Below, piece after piece: positions 26,313-38,971 of a DNA stretch of 64,000 nucleotides. Under the pieces are notes generated by a model. It was given only the letters and a program-made list of their open reading frames with translations, was not told the origin of the DNA and searched no databases. Position 1 is the stretch's first letter. Each line of letters opens with the position of its first letter. The position numbers were made by a program, and so were the translations under genes. Origin of the DNA: Trichopria drosophilae (taxonomy: Eukaryota > Arthropoda > Insecta > Hymenoptera > Diapriidae); contig CM059582.1 in the NCBI GenBank assembly GCA_030407085.1, positions 3,286,001 to 3,350,000 on the forward strand, written 5' to 3'.

Positions 26313-27297
26313 ATTTACGCTGTTACTAATAACTAGCATCGTGGTATCTGAAATAATCTTCGTTTTGTAGATATAGTACATTCGTTCACTAGATAATTGC
26401 ACGTGATTATAATTCGAGCTCCCTTTTATAGATGAATCGTATTTTCTTATTGTATATTGTGAATCATATAGCTCGCGTAATGCAATATTTGTAATCGGTA
26501 AGCTAGTATCGAGCATTTTTTATACTTTTGACTCCGTGTATTACTAACATTTAATTGGTACATCCGTAATGTCATATTGTTACGTGAGAACATAGGTAAG
26601 TAAGTTAGTTTAGTATGATTAGTTCTAAAGATTTTATTGCATTAATGTAATATTGTACATATTGTTATTTACTATTATCAAAATTATTGTATAATGACAA
26701 CATTTTGCATTTTATCAAACAATAACATATTCATATGTTAAGATTGACGTTGTTTGGACTGGGAAGTGATTACCAAAAATACCTGCCATATCTCGAAGTC
26801 CAATATCTCGAACATTAATTGTTGTCTAAATGTTTATCTTTGACAAGATAAAGAAAAGTTAGTATTGACTATCACTATGGCTCATACAAAAAACACATCT
26901 CCAGTATACGATTTGTATACGATCACCTTCATTTCAAAAATAATATAATTATTGAAAGTACCATACAATGAACGAGATCAACTTTTGCAGAACTCTTATT
27001 TCAAAATTTTCTGACATAAGAAACGTAAGTCTGCAAAATTCAGAAGTCATGAAAAAGTAAATCGGCATGTTCATGAGAAAACTCTCGCCTGACAAATTGA
27101 CAGGTTTCCAGCTTGTCACTCATTGTTTTCAAAATCAGAAAAAAATAAATATAATTGTTAACAGATTTTGATAAAAAGATGTTGGCAACTATCAAGAATA
27201 CCTCAATAAAATTAAAAATGAGATAATATTGTGCACTAAGTTTTAGCATAAAAAAATATCATCCTAATTTGGTAACCGGTTTTATGCTTCATCATAA
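26313..27297. other. LINE tail and intergenic DNA, no gene
   Basis: AT-rich sequence after the LINE remnant. A minus-strand frame at 27040-27249 has no recognisable features. The last four bases (ATAA, 27294-27297) duplicate the four after the foldback element that follows. Confidence 0.4.
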
Positions 27298-29042
27298 GAC
27301 GGATTTCGTGTCAAGTGATCCAGGCCAGAATTTGAAACATGTGGGATCCGGCTGAAATTTGCACAAACTATAGTCCTATTGGATACAATGTTAAATATCA
27401 AATATTAGCAATTTTTATAAAAAATTGCAGGACGTAGAGGGGGTTGAAATTTTGAAATTTCATCATACAAGGTATATTTCGACTGTTCGTAACTTTGTTA
27501 AACTCAACAATTAAAATAATATAAAATATGTTTCAGATAGGTTTTTTCCCGCCCTTTTTAATGGTGAAATCCATTTTTTGAAAAAATTAATTTTTTACCT
27601 TGAAAAATGCAAATTAAAGATATAATTGAATATATCTCAAAAACTACAAGTTTTTAAAATTTTTTTATTGTTTCATCGGAAAGATCAGACTTTTTATTAC
27701 AAAAAATATATGGTTCAAAAGTGGGATCAGTTTGTTTAGCTAGTCAAATTGAACGATGCTACCGCACGGTGCCGCATCTGCGTCGCGCCACCTCTTGCGC
27801 ATAGTCGGGCAAAATTACAAAAAGGTCGAAATAATATTTTTTAGGCTGCTAATTCTTCATTTGCACCGAAATAGGAGGTTTGGCAATTAACATACAAGAA
27901 GTAGAAATTTTACTTTCTAATAATTTCAAGAAAAGTACCGCCGGCATTTGCATCACCCAAGATGTACCACGCGGAGGTCGTACGGTGGGATTTACATCTC
28001 TTCGGGGTGCTTTTTTAAGGTGGTTCCCCTTGCCGTCACCTATGTGCGTTTGTGTGTGCGTGTGCCTGTGCACGTGGGTGTGTTTCTTTCCATCTTAATT
28101 TATTCTTTTTTGTTTTTCAGTAATTGTTTGCGGCTTTAAAGTAGTTGATGGACGCTTTTTATTTTTTGGAAAATAATCACAATCTGGAGATGCTTACCGC
28201 CGCACCGACGTTATAAAAAAATGATTCATTTAAAATTATTCCAAAAATTGTTCAAAATTTCACCCTTGTTATTATACATATAATATTTTCTGTTCTATAT
28301 AATTTCAAAAGAATTTTGCTCGAAATTGAAGAATAAAAAATTAAAAAAGACAACCTGAATATGGTGTTTTTTCGTTTAGCCAGAATTGCTCGTTCGATTC
28401 TTGATCTATTTTACTGAAAATTCACTTTTTAAAATCATATAATCTCTATGCAATTATAATAACGAATACCGAATTTTAAAATAGTTCTTTAATAACTTTT
28501 AATTAATATTTTTCACGTAGTGTCGGTAACAATGCTAGTTCAAAGTCCTATAGCTCCAATCTGATACGTCAGCGGCGCGGTGCCTTGCGGTAAGCATCGT
28601 TCAATTTGACTAGCAAAACAAACTGAACCACATATTTTTGTAGTAAGAAGTCTGATCTTTCCGATGAAACAATAAACAAATTTAAAAAACGCGTAGTTTT
28701 TTAGATATATTCAATTATATCTTTAATTTGCATTTTTCAAGGTAAAAAATTAATTTTGTCAAAAAATGGATTTCACCATTAAAAAGGGCGGGAAAAAACC
28801 TATCTGAAACATATTTTATATTATTTTAATTTTTGAGATTAACAAAGTTACGAACAGTCGAAATATACCTTGTATGATGAAATTTCAAAATTTCAACCCC
28901 CTCTACGTCCTGCAATTTTTTATAAAAATTGCTAATATTCGATATTTAACATTGTATCCAATAGAACTATAGTTTGTGCAAATTTCAGCCGGATTCCACA
29001 TGTTTCAAATTCTGGCCTAGATCACTTGACACGAAATCCGTC
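27298..29042. mobile_element. 1.75-kb foldback transposon with ~480-bp terminal inverted repeats
   Basis: Left arm 27298-~27775 and right arm ~28565-29042 are reverse complements with few mismatches. The outer ends are GACGGATTTCGTGTCAAG on both sides, and both flanks read ATAA (27294-27297, 29043-29046), a possible 4-bp target-site duplication. The 790-bp centre is AT-rich, has a GT-rich tract at about 28045-28085, and no transposase. The arms keep features such as AGGTTTTTTCCCGCCCTTTT and the GTTCAATTTGACTAGC junction. It must be a non-autonomous element. Its superfamily is not evident from the ends. Confidence 0.85.
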
Positions 29043-29641
29043 ATAAATGGATTTGGATGCAATTTATTGGATATTAAACGCAGTTCTATTGTATTTGAAA
29101 CTTTTAATTTTCTTGTCTGTTCACACACGTTATGGAATAAATAACTTAATCTAGAGAAACATCGCCAATTTTGTTATTTTTCTGAGAAACAGGACGCAAA
29201 ACTTATTTTGTACATACAAAACATATATTTTCATGTAACCCTCCGTTCAAACTAACCATATTTCGTAAAATCTTGTGACGACTTTCAGTGTTCCAAAGTA
29301 TATAGCTAACCGCTCGAAACATACAATTTCCATCTCCGAAGATTCTGCGTATGCGAAATGAGCCATTGTTTGCTTTGAAAACCCGTAATGAACCTAATTG
29401 ATTATCAAAACGTAAAACAATTAACCGAATATAATAAACATAACATTAAAAAGAAAGTAAATAAGTGAAGGCAAGGACTATTAAAAATAAAAATGATGTT
29501 TAAGGGCTTATAACCTATAAATATGACCAAGTATGCAGCAAGTCAGTCTTTGAATAATTTGAAATATTACAAGTCCTTCACCATTGCCTTTTCTAGTACG
29601 TGTTAGAAATTGGACTGAATAATTTTAAGGTTATTTTTGTA

Positions 29642-29880
29642 TTAAATTTGAGTACCTTCCTGTGGGGTCCCTACCCGTGAGGTCGAGTTCTGTCCCGAGT
29701 GACTCGAACATCTGACCCCGAAGTTACTCCTTTGAGCGTTACCTTCCAGGAGTTTTGATTTTTTCGGAAGATTTTCTCGGGAACCTGCAATGAGGCGAAT
29801 TTTTGAATGATCGCCTCTAGAAAAATATCGTTGAGACTGATCTGCATCGTCTTTCGACACCTCTTGCCGTATTGCTGAAT
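29642..29880 (-). CDS. Coding-like exon of unknown protein
   Basis: The minus-strand frame of about 79 codons has balanced base composition inside very AT-rich DNA. A plausible 3' splice site (TTTCTTGCATTCGGTAG) precedes base 29880. The peptide is polar and Ser/Arg/Gln-rich (for example KDDADQSQRYFSRGDHSKIR and GSRENLPKKSKLLEG), with no domain I know. It may end at TAA (29642-29644) or splice out at one of two GT sites (CACGG|GTAGGG or GAAG|GTACTC). It could be an exon of a minus-strand gene, possibly the same one as the OTU exon, but nothing proves that. Confidence 0.35.
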
Positions 29881-29893
29881 CTACCGAATGCAA

Positions 29894-32690
29894 GAAAAAT
29901 TATTTAAAATCTTATAAATTAATATACCCCGAAACAAGATACATAAAACTAAACAAAGTATTTTATTTATATATATTTTTTAATTTTCAACCTATAAACA
30001 AACCATACATTTCGAAATTTTTTATTACGGTGTTAAACATTACTCTTAATTAGTAATAAGTTGTTTAATAATTGGTATTAAAATTAATATTATTCTAAAT
30101 TGAAGAGCAATGTAAAATATAACTCACCAATGCAGCAAATATTGGTACACTTGATACACAATGTACAAGGAAGACATAGAGATTGCAGTAGTGCTTCGAA
30201 AAATATTTTAACCCTTATTTCATAGATTCTTAGCTTCGCATAACCTAGTTCTCATCATGATCTAGTACCTAAACAAATTAACCCCCTTCTTCACTGGTGA
30301 TTTTTGTAACCGAAAAATAACCGTAATTTTTTCGGTTCGTTATTTTGACACTAGGAACAATCGGAAATACTGTAATAAATTTGAAATACTGACATCTTAG
30401 TCGGCGGCTGGTAAACTATACATAATTATTAACAAAAGAACTAATGAAATGTCACTTTATCGTTCTTGGTGGAACTGCAAATTTTTAATTATTATTCTGT
30501 CTTTATTTATATTTGTTTGTTGTATTTCTACTGGTAAATTCGTACAGGAATTTTAGTATTTTATTTACATTCCAATTTGCATTTTTTTGTTTTTATTTGT
30601 TTTTAATTTTATTATCAGACATTTTTGATTACGCAATTGCATAGAATGCCACATTCACGCTGTAGCCAAAATAAACCTCCATAATTTATCAAAACACTTG
30701 ATTAGGTTAGGGCGTAAGAACAGATTCTTGGAGGTGGCAAATTTTTATAAATTGTGTGGAGTTATTAATATGAAAAATAAACGTATAAGAGTCAACGAAA
30801 GAGAAAGATATTTGAATACGAAGTGCCAGGAGAACAATTAACAGTGCCCCTTATCTTAATAAGTTTGAAGACAGTCAAGTCTATTAAAATTCATACGAGA
30901 AGGGGCATTATCAAACACCTTCTATAGTTGATAGATCTTTCAATTCATTGCAGGAAGGTTCTTTTGGCGCTACGATAAATATAACTCAAGGTTCTCGATG
31001 TCGACAATTTCAATATGTGGAATAAACAAAATTTTAGTTGTACCAACCAATCAATGCTGCACAAAATTGGTTTGGACAAGTGATTAATTGTCCTTGATTC
31101 TAATTAATGCTTGTCAGTGCACTGCAACGAATGGTTGCCAGATGCGTAGAGCACTAAGCGATTGGAATGACAAATCAATCAGGAACGTAAACCTTTTTCT
31201 AATTCACTGCTCATTTAAGGCCCCAAATATCCCATAAATCGAACGGACCAGTAACGAATCTACACTCATTATCAATTAGAATTAGTTGACACAGTCCATC
31301 CTAGTTAGAGTACTTGTTACTCGGAGGTATAAATGGGCCTTAAATTCTTGTGAAGAACCTATTTGAATAGGATAGCACGAAAGAACAAAGGATATATCTG
31401 ACATTGCAAAAAATGAATAACTTTATTGTTTATTGAGATATATCATTAATTTTTTCTTCAGTAGATGCGGAAAACTCTGCTGGTCAATTTCTATTTGTAT
31501 TCGTCTCAATTGACTATGTTATAACGAGTTGAAATAACAAATGTTTCCTAGCCGGTCATTAAGTAACCAGGGCTTTTATACAGCATTCAGTTATGTTTCC
31601 TTTCGTAATACGACATTCATACTAAAATTTCATGGATTCTTATAATTGAGTTGTGAGATATCGACATGCTGAAATCACACGGACCTATATTGCTATAAAG
31701 TAGTAAACTCGGGAGACAGTTTTATGCGTTCAATGCTCTTGGTCTTGCTAGGTCGACGTTGCTAAATTAGTGGATACCATAATCGGGACACTCTTTCCGT
31801 AGGAGTGATCGTTAATTGTCAAATTCATATAGCGTCATGACCGACTAATTGTGAGGATCGCAGATGTGGTTGACAACCCAGCATACCGTGAAAACCTTTG
31901 AAAATACACATTTATGAACAGCATAGATATGGTAGCAAGCTAAAAAATCAATTTTAGACATATACTATATTGAAAAACTCAGAATTGTTACAATTATTTA
32001 ATCATGATCGAAAACGACTGATAATTAAATTAGTTTACATATAAAGACGTATTTGGTATTTATTGTACAGTCTACTAGACTCGTACGACGAAGGAAAAGA
32101 CGAGAAATGTCTGCTGTAGACAAGCACATTATATCTATAAAAGGAAATACCCGCTAACATAGCGGAAATACGCTTATAACACAATCGCATATTCATATAC
32201 AAAGATTGGCGAATCAAGAACTGTTGAAATAAAAAATTTTGAGCTCAGGTTATGAAATGGTTTTGGAGAACTATCTGGAAAACCGATTCTCAGAGTACTA
32301 AATATGCATTGGTCCTTTTCGGTGTGTACAACATCAAATCGTTATTGCCATAATTAGCTTTCTCAGAAGAACGAGAAGCACCTTCTTATAAAATCCGCAA
32401 ACTATTCCGACTTGACATCATTCTGATGCCGTCATCACAAACCGGATGCAGAAGGCAAATAAGGGGACTTACAATTGGGAGGGTGACTGCGTGAAAACAT
32501 CGCTTATTACTACAAAGGTAAGAGGTTTGTTGAACAGTAGACTATGCTGACTTATTCTGGAAATATAAAACCTACTAATACAATAAGTGGTCGAAGGTAT
32601 TTGACGACGTTTTTCAGAATTTTTCTGGTTCATTGTGTCAATGCTAACAGAAACTGAGCGGAGTATAATACAGGTGACTGGATCGGCGCC
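29894..32690. other. Intergenic, nothing recognised
   Basis: AT-rich with no supported coding frame. At 31314-31336 the string TTGTTACTCGGAGGT resembles the satellite-family phrase (ACTTGTTACTCGGGGG), so a very decayed unit is possible. Confidence 0.5.
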
Positions 32691-32699
32691 AATAATCCG

Positions 32700-33495
32700 T
32701 GGGGGGCATATAAGGGTTCGTATCCGATTCAGTTTCAAGGATGCATTCGAGTGTATTATACGTATTTCAATCTCGTAAATCCGAATATGAAGGGTGATTT
32801 TCATAAAAAATTTTAACGCAGTATATGCATGATCTTCAGCAAAAATGGCTATGACAGCATTTTTCTTACGACGCTTTGTTAGTCCATAAAAAAATAATAA
32901 TCGTTTGTGCAAGTCTGTTTTGGCCACTGTCAGTCTCGTATGTCGACAAACTAGTCTTTCACTATTATATTGCAATAAAGTAGAGGGCGATTATTTATAA
33001 CAATTGTTATTAACAAATTATTTAACGACGAGAATGATTAATTTGGGGGAGTGACGGAGTAAGGAACAATCATGAAATCGGCGGTTTTATAAAGAAATAA
33101 GGATAATATTTTAATGAAAATAATACTAGTACAAAGTGTGAAAAAAGGTTTTGCAACTATATTTACCAGGTTTGCTGCAAATCAGGAATACATTGCAAAC
33201 AAAAGTTTTTTGAAAATCGAAAAAAAGTTGTTGATAACCATTGTTATAGTTGATTCAGTAATTTGCACAGACGACTAACTCTTTTTTACTACAAATCATG
33301 CACATAATGAGTTAATATTTGTTGCGCTGTAAAAATAGAAAAAAAATGTTTTTTATACAAAAATTGTTATAAACAATATCGTTTTTTCCGAAAATCACCC
33401 GAGATATTCAGATTCATCAGGTTGAAATACGTATAATACGCTTTTACATTACTGAAACTCACTCGACTACGAAGTCTTATCTATGGCCCCCGGAG
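32700..33495. mobile_element. Diverged foldback element
   Basis: The reverse complement of 32700-32795 (AAAATCACCC, ATATTC, GGTTGAAATACGTATAATAC-like core, then CCCCC) matches 33395-33495, where TTGAAATACGTATAATACGC is kept exactly. The centre is AT-rich. The 168-codon minus-strand frame at 32469-32975 crosses the left arm and is probably chance, as it shows no family features. Confidence 0.5.
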
Positions 33496-33499
33496 TACA

Positions 33500-36000
33500 A
33501 GGACTACACCAAGAATTAGATGGGCGTTTGAAATCCCAAGCGTTCATATCTGCATTAAGACCCTTCGCTTGATGGAGATGCAGCCAACATTTTTTCTGAT
33601 AACGATAATCATGTTATCGGAACAAATAAAGACTTTAGAACTTTCTAGAACATATTTATAGTAGAAAATAAAGGGCATTTTATCGATATTTCGTTTTTAT
33701 TTTAAGCCTCAAATTTGCCATTTTTATAGGGTGGTAAATTGATCAAAGCGAATGATCAAAACATATTTGACCCTCCGATTTTTAAGCAAGAAAACGCATT
33801 ACACCTTAAAATCGTTTCATTACAATTATAAAATTAGAAGCATAAAGTAGTTGTGCGATTAAACGCTAGATTGCAAGGTTTCAATGAACTTTTATTCCCA
33901 GAGGCAATCGAGTTTGTTCCAAACATTTGCATAATAAAACTCAAAACGATTTTTGGAATATGACTTGAAACTAGTACATAAGAATACAAACTGCTTTATT
34001 TTTAAACAAAATATCAAATTCAGCCTCGCAAACATTTTGAGGGAAAATAAAATCATCAAAGCTAGTGAAAAACAATAGTTTTATAGGACAGTTTTTGTTG
34101 AATTTTGTCAATCTTGTTACTTTGCAACAACAAAGCAAATTAGTAATTTGCATGAAATAGTCACTATCTGTAGGGTTATACAGAAGCGATGGTTATATGT
34201 TTACTTAAATTACAAACTATATCGTGAAATGCAGTAATGAATTAATTTGCAATAAGATGTCTTGCAGAAAAACTTCAGAATAAAGAATATAAAAAGGGAG
34301 GATCTATATTGTGACTATACTTACATTTAAGCCGAAAAACTTTTAAATTTATGCAATTGCTTGTTTTTATTATGGATGGGATTTGCGTTGATGTTCCTGG
34401 CCCCCTCTTTGCCACCGTAAACTATACAACATGAAGAGAAAAGTAATGGAAAATACACGCAGGATATAAGAATAATCATAGGTGATGTTTGTATTATGGA
34501 TAGAGATTTTAGGGATGTGGGATAATATTTACAGCGTCTTATCTTTTATCTAATCTCTTAAAACACAATTTAATATATGATGTCATAAATCATGCGGATC
34601 AGACCAACAGTACGTAGTTCTTGGGTGCATCTTACAATGAATACATATTTGAATAGAAATAGTGCATATGTATATAAGTTATTTTTTGGTTAACATTAAG
34701 TAAGAAGCAGTCGAATTTTCAATTCTATTCAATCGTTTTTCAAACATTTTGAACCTCAAATTATGCATTTAAATACATAATAAATGGAAGTTTTTAATGC
34801 ATATCCATTTCAGATTGCTGGGTTCCTAACAAATCATAAAGTATTTACAGTAGGAATTTTGAATTCCGCTTCTTTCTATCGATGCAGGGATTTTGTAAAA
34901 AACATCGCAAACAAATGAGCGGGTAGTCATTCTAAATACAGAAGTCATACTTTGAAAGCCCTATCAGTTAAATTATTCTACTATTATTCATTTAAAATAG
35001 GCAAGCAATTAAGATTGAGCGAACAAAATCGTTTTTATCAATAACGACATCACTTTTTCTACTAATTCAGAATAAATATGTTTTCTTGTTTGAAACGTCC
35101 AAATACACAAACCATTAACCAGAAAAATGTGTTATTATTAAAAAAAAAGTAAATTTGACCTTATAATTCAAGGTCAAGATCGTTGTCAATCCAAGGTTAT
35201 TATTAATTAGCTAGGAAAATACCTTAAACAGAGATTTTTATTCTGTTTAAAATAAAAAATATAACATCAATTTAGAAAAAAATATAACAAAAAGTGTTTT
35301 ACATTGGTCGTGATGGAATGGAAATGTATACAATTTTTTTCGAAATGAGATGCGAAAATTTATATATATTTTTGAATTTATTACAAGTTAGTTATTGGAA
35401 ATAGAAGAGAAAATTGAAGGAGTTATCAGCTGTAAAAAATGAATTCCGAAAATTTCCTTCAGGTTTTAAGTAAAAATAAATAAAAAAAAAATTTTTTGCG
35501 TGAAATGAAATTAGGTGAGAAATTTTAATGTTAGTATAATTTTTTTCAAAAGCAGTATCATCTTACCATCGAAAAAAAGTTTTCAGAAATCCAAGTAACT
35601 CATAATTATTAAATTGAAAGTTGTGAAAATTCCTATGACTGCACACACTGTGAAAGAAATTTTGAAATTCGAGATGAATACAAAAGTATTCAGTAAGATG
35701 CACTGCAATAATTAAAACAAGGATATAAAATAACTACTTTTCGGAAATTAAACCGCGATGTTGAAGGCTCGATTATATATTGAAAAGTTGTTTGAAATTT
35801 TCGAAAGCGAAAATAATTCGTTTAAAGTAAACCGACCTTGTATTGTTATTGTTTATGGTTGTAAGTTTAAAAGAGAAAAATACATTTCAGGTAGATTTGA
35901 TTTTTCGAAATGAATATTAACTGTATTAGGATTATTTTTTATAAAGTAATTTTCCTTTTTTGACTATCATGATTGGATATGCCACCTTTTATGGATTCGC
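33500..36000. other. Intergenic, nothing recognised
   Basis: AT-rich with no supported gene, RNA or bounded repeat. Confidence 0.5.
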
Positions 36001-36480
36001 GCAGGCCGGATTGAATTCGCCTCTGTGGATTCAGAGGCATTCAGCAATACTTATTTTCGACATTATTATTTTCGGATTCAAATGAATTCGCAGAGACTGA
36101 TTTGAATTAACCTTTTTGGATTCAGAGGCATTCAGCATTAGTCGTATTCGACATTATTATTTTTGGATTTATAAAGATTCGCAGATACTGGTTTCGATAT
36201 GCTTATTTTGATTCAAAGGCATTCAGCATTACTTACTTTCGAGAATATCATTTTTGGATTGAAATGGATTCGCAGAGACCGGTTTGAATTCGCTTTTTTT
36301 GGATTGAATTGGATTCGGAGAGACTGGTTTCAATATGCCTATTTGTATTCCGAGGCATTTAGTATTATTTATTTTTTACAATATTATTTTTTATTCAAAT
36401 GGATTCGCAGGGATTGGTTTCAATTCACCTTCATGACATTCAGAGGCATTCAGCACTATTTACTTTCGACGATACAGTAG
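36001..36480 (+). repeat. ~91-bp minisatellite, five diverged units
   Basis: GCATTCAG (once GCATTTAG) recurs at 36037, 36128, 36219, 36354 and 36446. The spacings are 91, 91, 135 and 92; the long one carries a 44-bp local duplication of the GGATTGAAATGGATTCGCAGAG segment. Each unit also has TTCGCAGAGAYTGGTTT. The 93-codon frame through the array is a product of the repeat. Confidence 0.75.
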
Positions 36481-37087
36481 TCCCCATCCTAAGTTATACT
36501 GTCGGTTCTTTCAAAATGGCGGACGATGTTCCAAAGTTATAGCCCCTCACTATCCCCACTTCCGTATCTGTGTTTATATCCGTGCAATGGGTGCTTCTGT
36601 ATGCGAGCCGTTTTTTATTTTCCGTTGACCAAAGTATGGATTCAGAATTTAATAATTGAATCCAATTCTATACAACCCTATCCAAATTCGATTGCTGGGA
36701 CGCTTAACACACTTCTTAGCTCTCTGGCAAAAAATCGAAAAGTCGTTAAGCGTATGTTAAGCGTTATTTTTGTCCAAATTCACTCTTTGTTAACTCTTTT
36801 GGTACGCTTTTCTAACGCTTTTCACACTCCTTTGTCACTCTTACAGTCACTCATAAGTAACGCCACATTTTTACCACGGTTATAACTTCTTTATGATAAA
36901 AATGTGGTGTCATAAATATGATATATTGAAGATACCTTTATGATCACGGTTTGTCGCATTCTGACCACATTATATTATCATCTTAGCAAATCATAAAAAT
37001 GTGGAAATTTAGGATCTCATTTTGAGTACTTTCTGAAAAATCTGCTGTCTGGTATGTTGTCTGCCAAAACTGTTAAAAGTATGTTAA
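36481..37087. other. Intergenic with a satellite-like phrase and a hairpin
   Basis: CAAAATGGCGGACGATGTT near 36510 is related to the satellite core. CCACATTTTTA near 36860 pairs with TAAAAATGTGG near 36897 (hairpin). The stretch 36700-36850 has several TTAACxC-type short repeats. TTAA at 37084-37087 is the left flank of element E0. Confidence 0.4.
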
Positions 37088-37651
37088 CCCATTAACGCCC
37101 AAGAGGACACAAATTTCACCCAGATTTTCGGAATATTTCTTGACATTAAAAACCAATTCAAAAAATTTTATATAAAACATTTTCGACGTAAAATTGATGG
37201 AGCTTTCCGAATCTACTGTTAAAAAATCAATCGAGCCCATTCCAAAAAAGTTATGCTTGGTTTTTCACAAAAAAAAAACAGATTTTTTTCACTGACAATT
37301 CGAAAGCCTATCATTTTCGAATAAAAAATTCAGGAGCTTTTCGCCGTTCTCGTGTTTGAGCCGCCATTTTGATAATTTCCAACTTTATTTTCAAATTGCT
37401 ATCATGCACATTTCAAAGTTGAAGGTTCAAGGACACGATATTTTCAACGCTCAGTGATCTCCCTAACCGTTTCCAATGTGAAAATGCCGATTAAAAAATA
37501 TTTGTCAGTAAAAAAATCTGATTTTTTTGTGAAAAACCAAGTATAACTTTTTTGGAATGGGCTGGATTGATCTTTTAACAGCAGATTCGGAAAGATCGAT
37601 CAATTTTACGTCGAAAATGTTTTGTCTAACATTTTTTTAATTGGTTTTTAA

Positions 37652-38922
37652 CCCATTAACGCCTGAAATGACAATTTTTATACTTCATTTTCAATCAAGT
37701 ATTTCGTATCAAAATTAAAGTTGAAAACAATTGAGAGGTGCGTATCCTACTGTTTTCGGGGTCGCTCTTCAAGATTCCGATATCAAAATTGAGTTTCAGC
37801 CATCAGAAATTCCAATATGGCGCCGAATATGAAAAAAATTTCCAAAAAATTGGGAATTTTTTATACTTATCAATTTTTTTCGAGCTATTAGAATATTGGG
37901 ATTCTATTGAAACTCTGAACAAAGGTGAACAAAGTACTTCAATTTTAAGGAAAAATTTTACTTTTATACCCTACATCATTCTAACGACCTCAAAATGGCG
38001 TCAACAATGAAAATGTCTTTGAGAAATTTCTGGACCCTCAAAAACTACCAACTTTTTAAAAAAATGCGAAGAATGAAAAGTTCTTCGAATTAATCGAGAA
38101 ACATAGTGGAATTTTTTTAGATTTTTTTGATGACATTTTGAGACATTTTTTTTCAACATTTTTTTCAAAATTGTAATTTATTTACAAAAAATTCTGAAAA
38201 AAATTTAGTGTATTCTCTGATGAATTCTAAGAGTTATTTGTTCTTTGCAATTTTTTCGAAAAGTTGATAGTTTTCGAGGAAATGAATTTCAAATATTATA
38301 GTAGGATTTTTCCCCCCAAAAACTATTAACTTTTGGAAAAAATTGCAAAGAACAAAAAACTCGTAGAATTCATAAGTGAATACACCAAATTTTTTTCAGA
38401 ATTTTTCATAAATAAATTATGATTTTGAAAAAAATTTTGAAAAAAAATTTCTCAAAATGTCATCACAAAAATCTGAAAAAATTCCACTACATTTCTCGAT
38501 TAATTCTAAGAACTTTTCATTCTTAGCATTTTTTTATAACAGCATGTAGTTTTTGAGTTAGAACATTCAGAAAATGTTCAAAGAAATTTTCATTGTTGAC
38601 GCCATTTTGAGGTCGTTACAATGATGTGGGGTACAAAAGTAAAATTTTTCCTTAAAATTGAAGTATTTTATTCACCTTTGTTCAGAGTTTCAATAGAATC
38701 CCAATATTCTAATAGCTCGAAAAAAATTGATAGGAATATAAATAATTCCCAATTTTTTGGAATTTTTTTAAAAGTTCGGCGCCATATTGGAATTCCTGAA
38801 ACTCAATTTCGACCTCGAAAACAATAGGATATGTACTTTTCAATTGTTTTCAACTTCGATTTTGATATGAAATACTTGATTGATAATGAAGTATAAAAAA
38901 TGCCATTTCAGGCGTTAATGGG
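37652..38922. mobile_element. E1: TTAA-flanked foldback element inserted in E0
   Basis: Ends CCCATTAACGCCTGAAATG / CATTTCAGGCGTTAATGGG, flanked by TTAA at 37648-37651 and 38923-38926. The whole 1.27 kb folds on itself around ~38300. Both arms hold copies of a core with AGTGTATTCTCTGATGAATT and a TGGATTC-free GTTTTCGGGGTCGCTC phrase near the ends. The two reading frames of 68 and 90 codons are mirror by-products. Confidence 0.85.
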
Positions 38923-38971
38923 TTAATGTCAAGAAATATTCCGAAAATCTTGGTGAAATTTCTGTCCTCTT

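Noticed and set aside
32469..32975. 168-codon minus-strand frame
   Set aside because: It is long for AT-rich DNA but shows no domain, splice context or coding-type composition, and it overlaps the arm of a foldback element. I considered a decayed viral or transposon origin on either strand and found nothing I could support.
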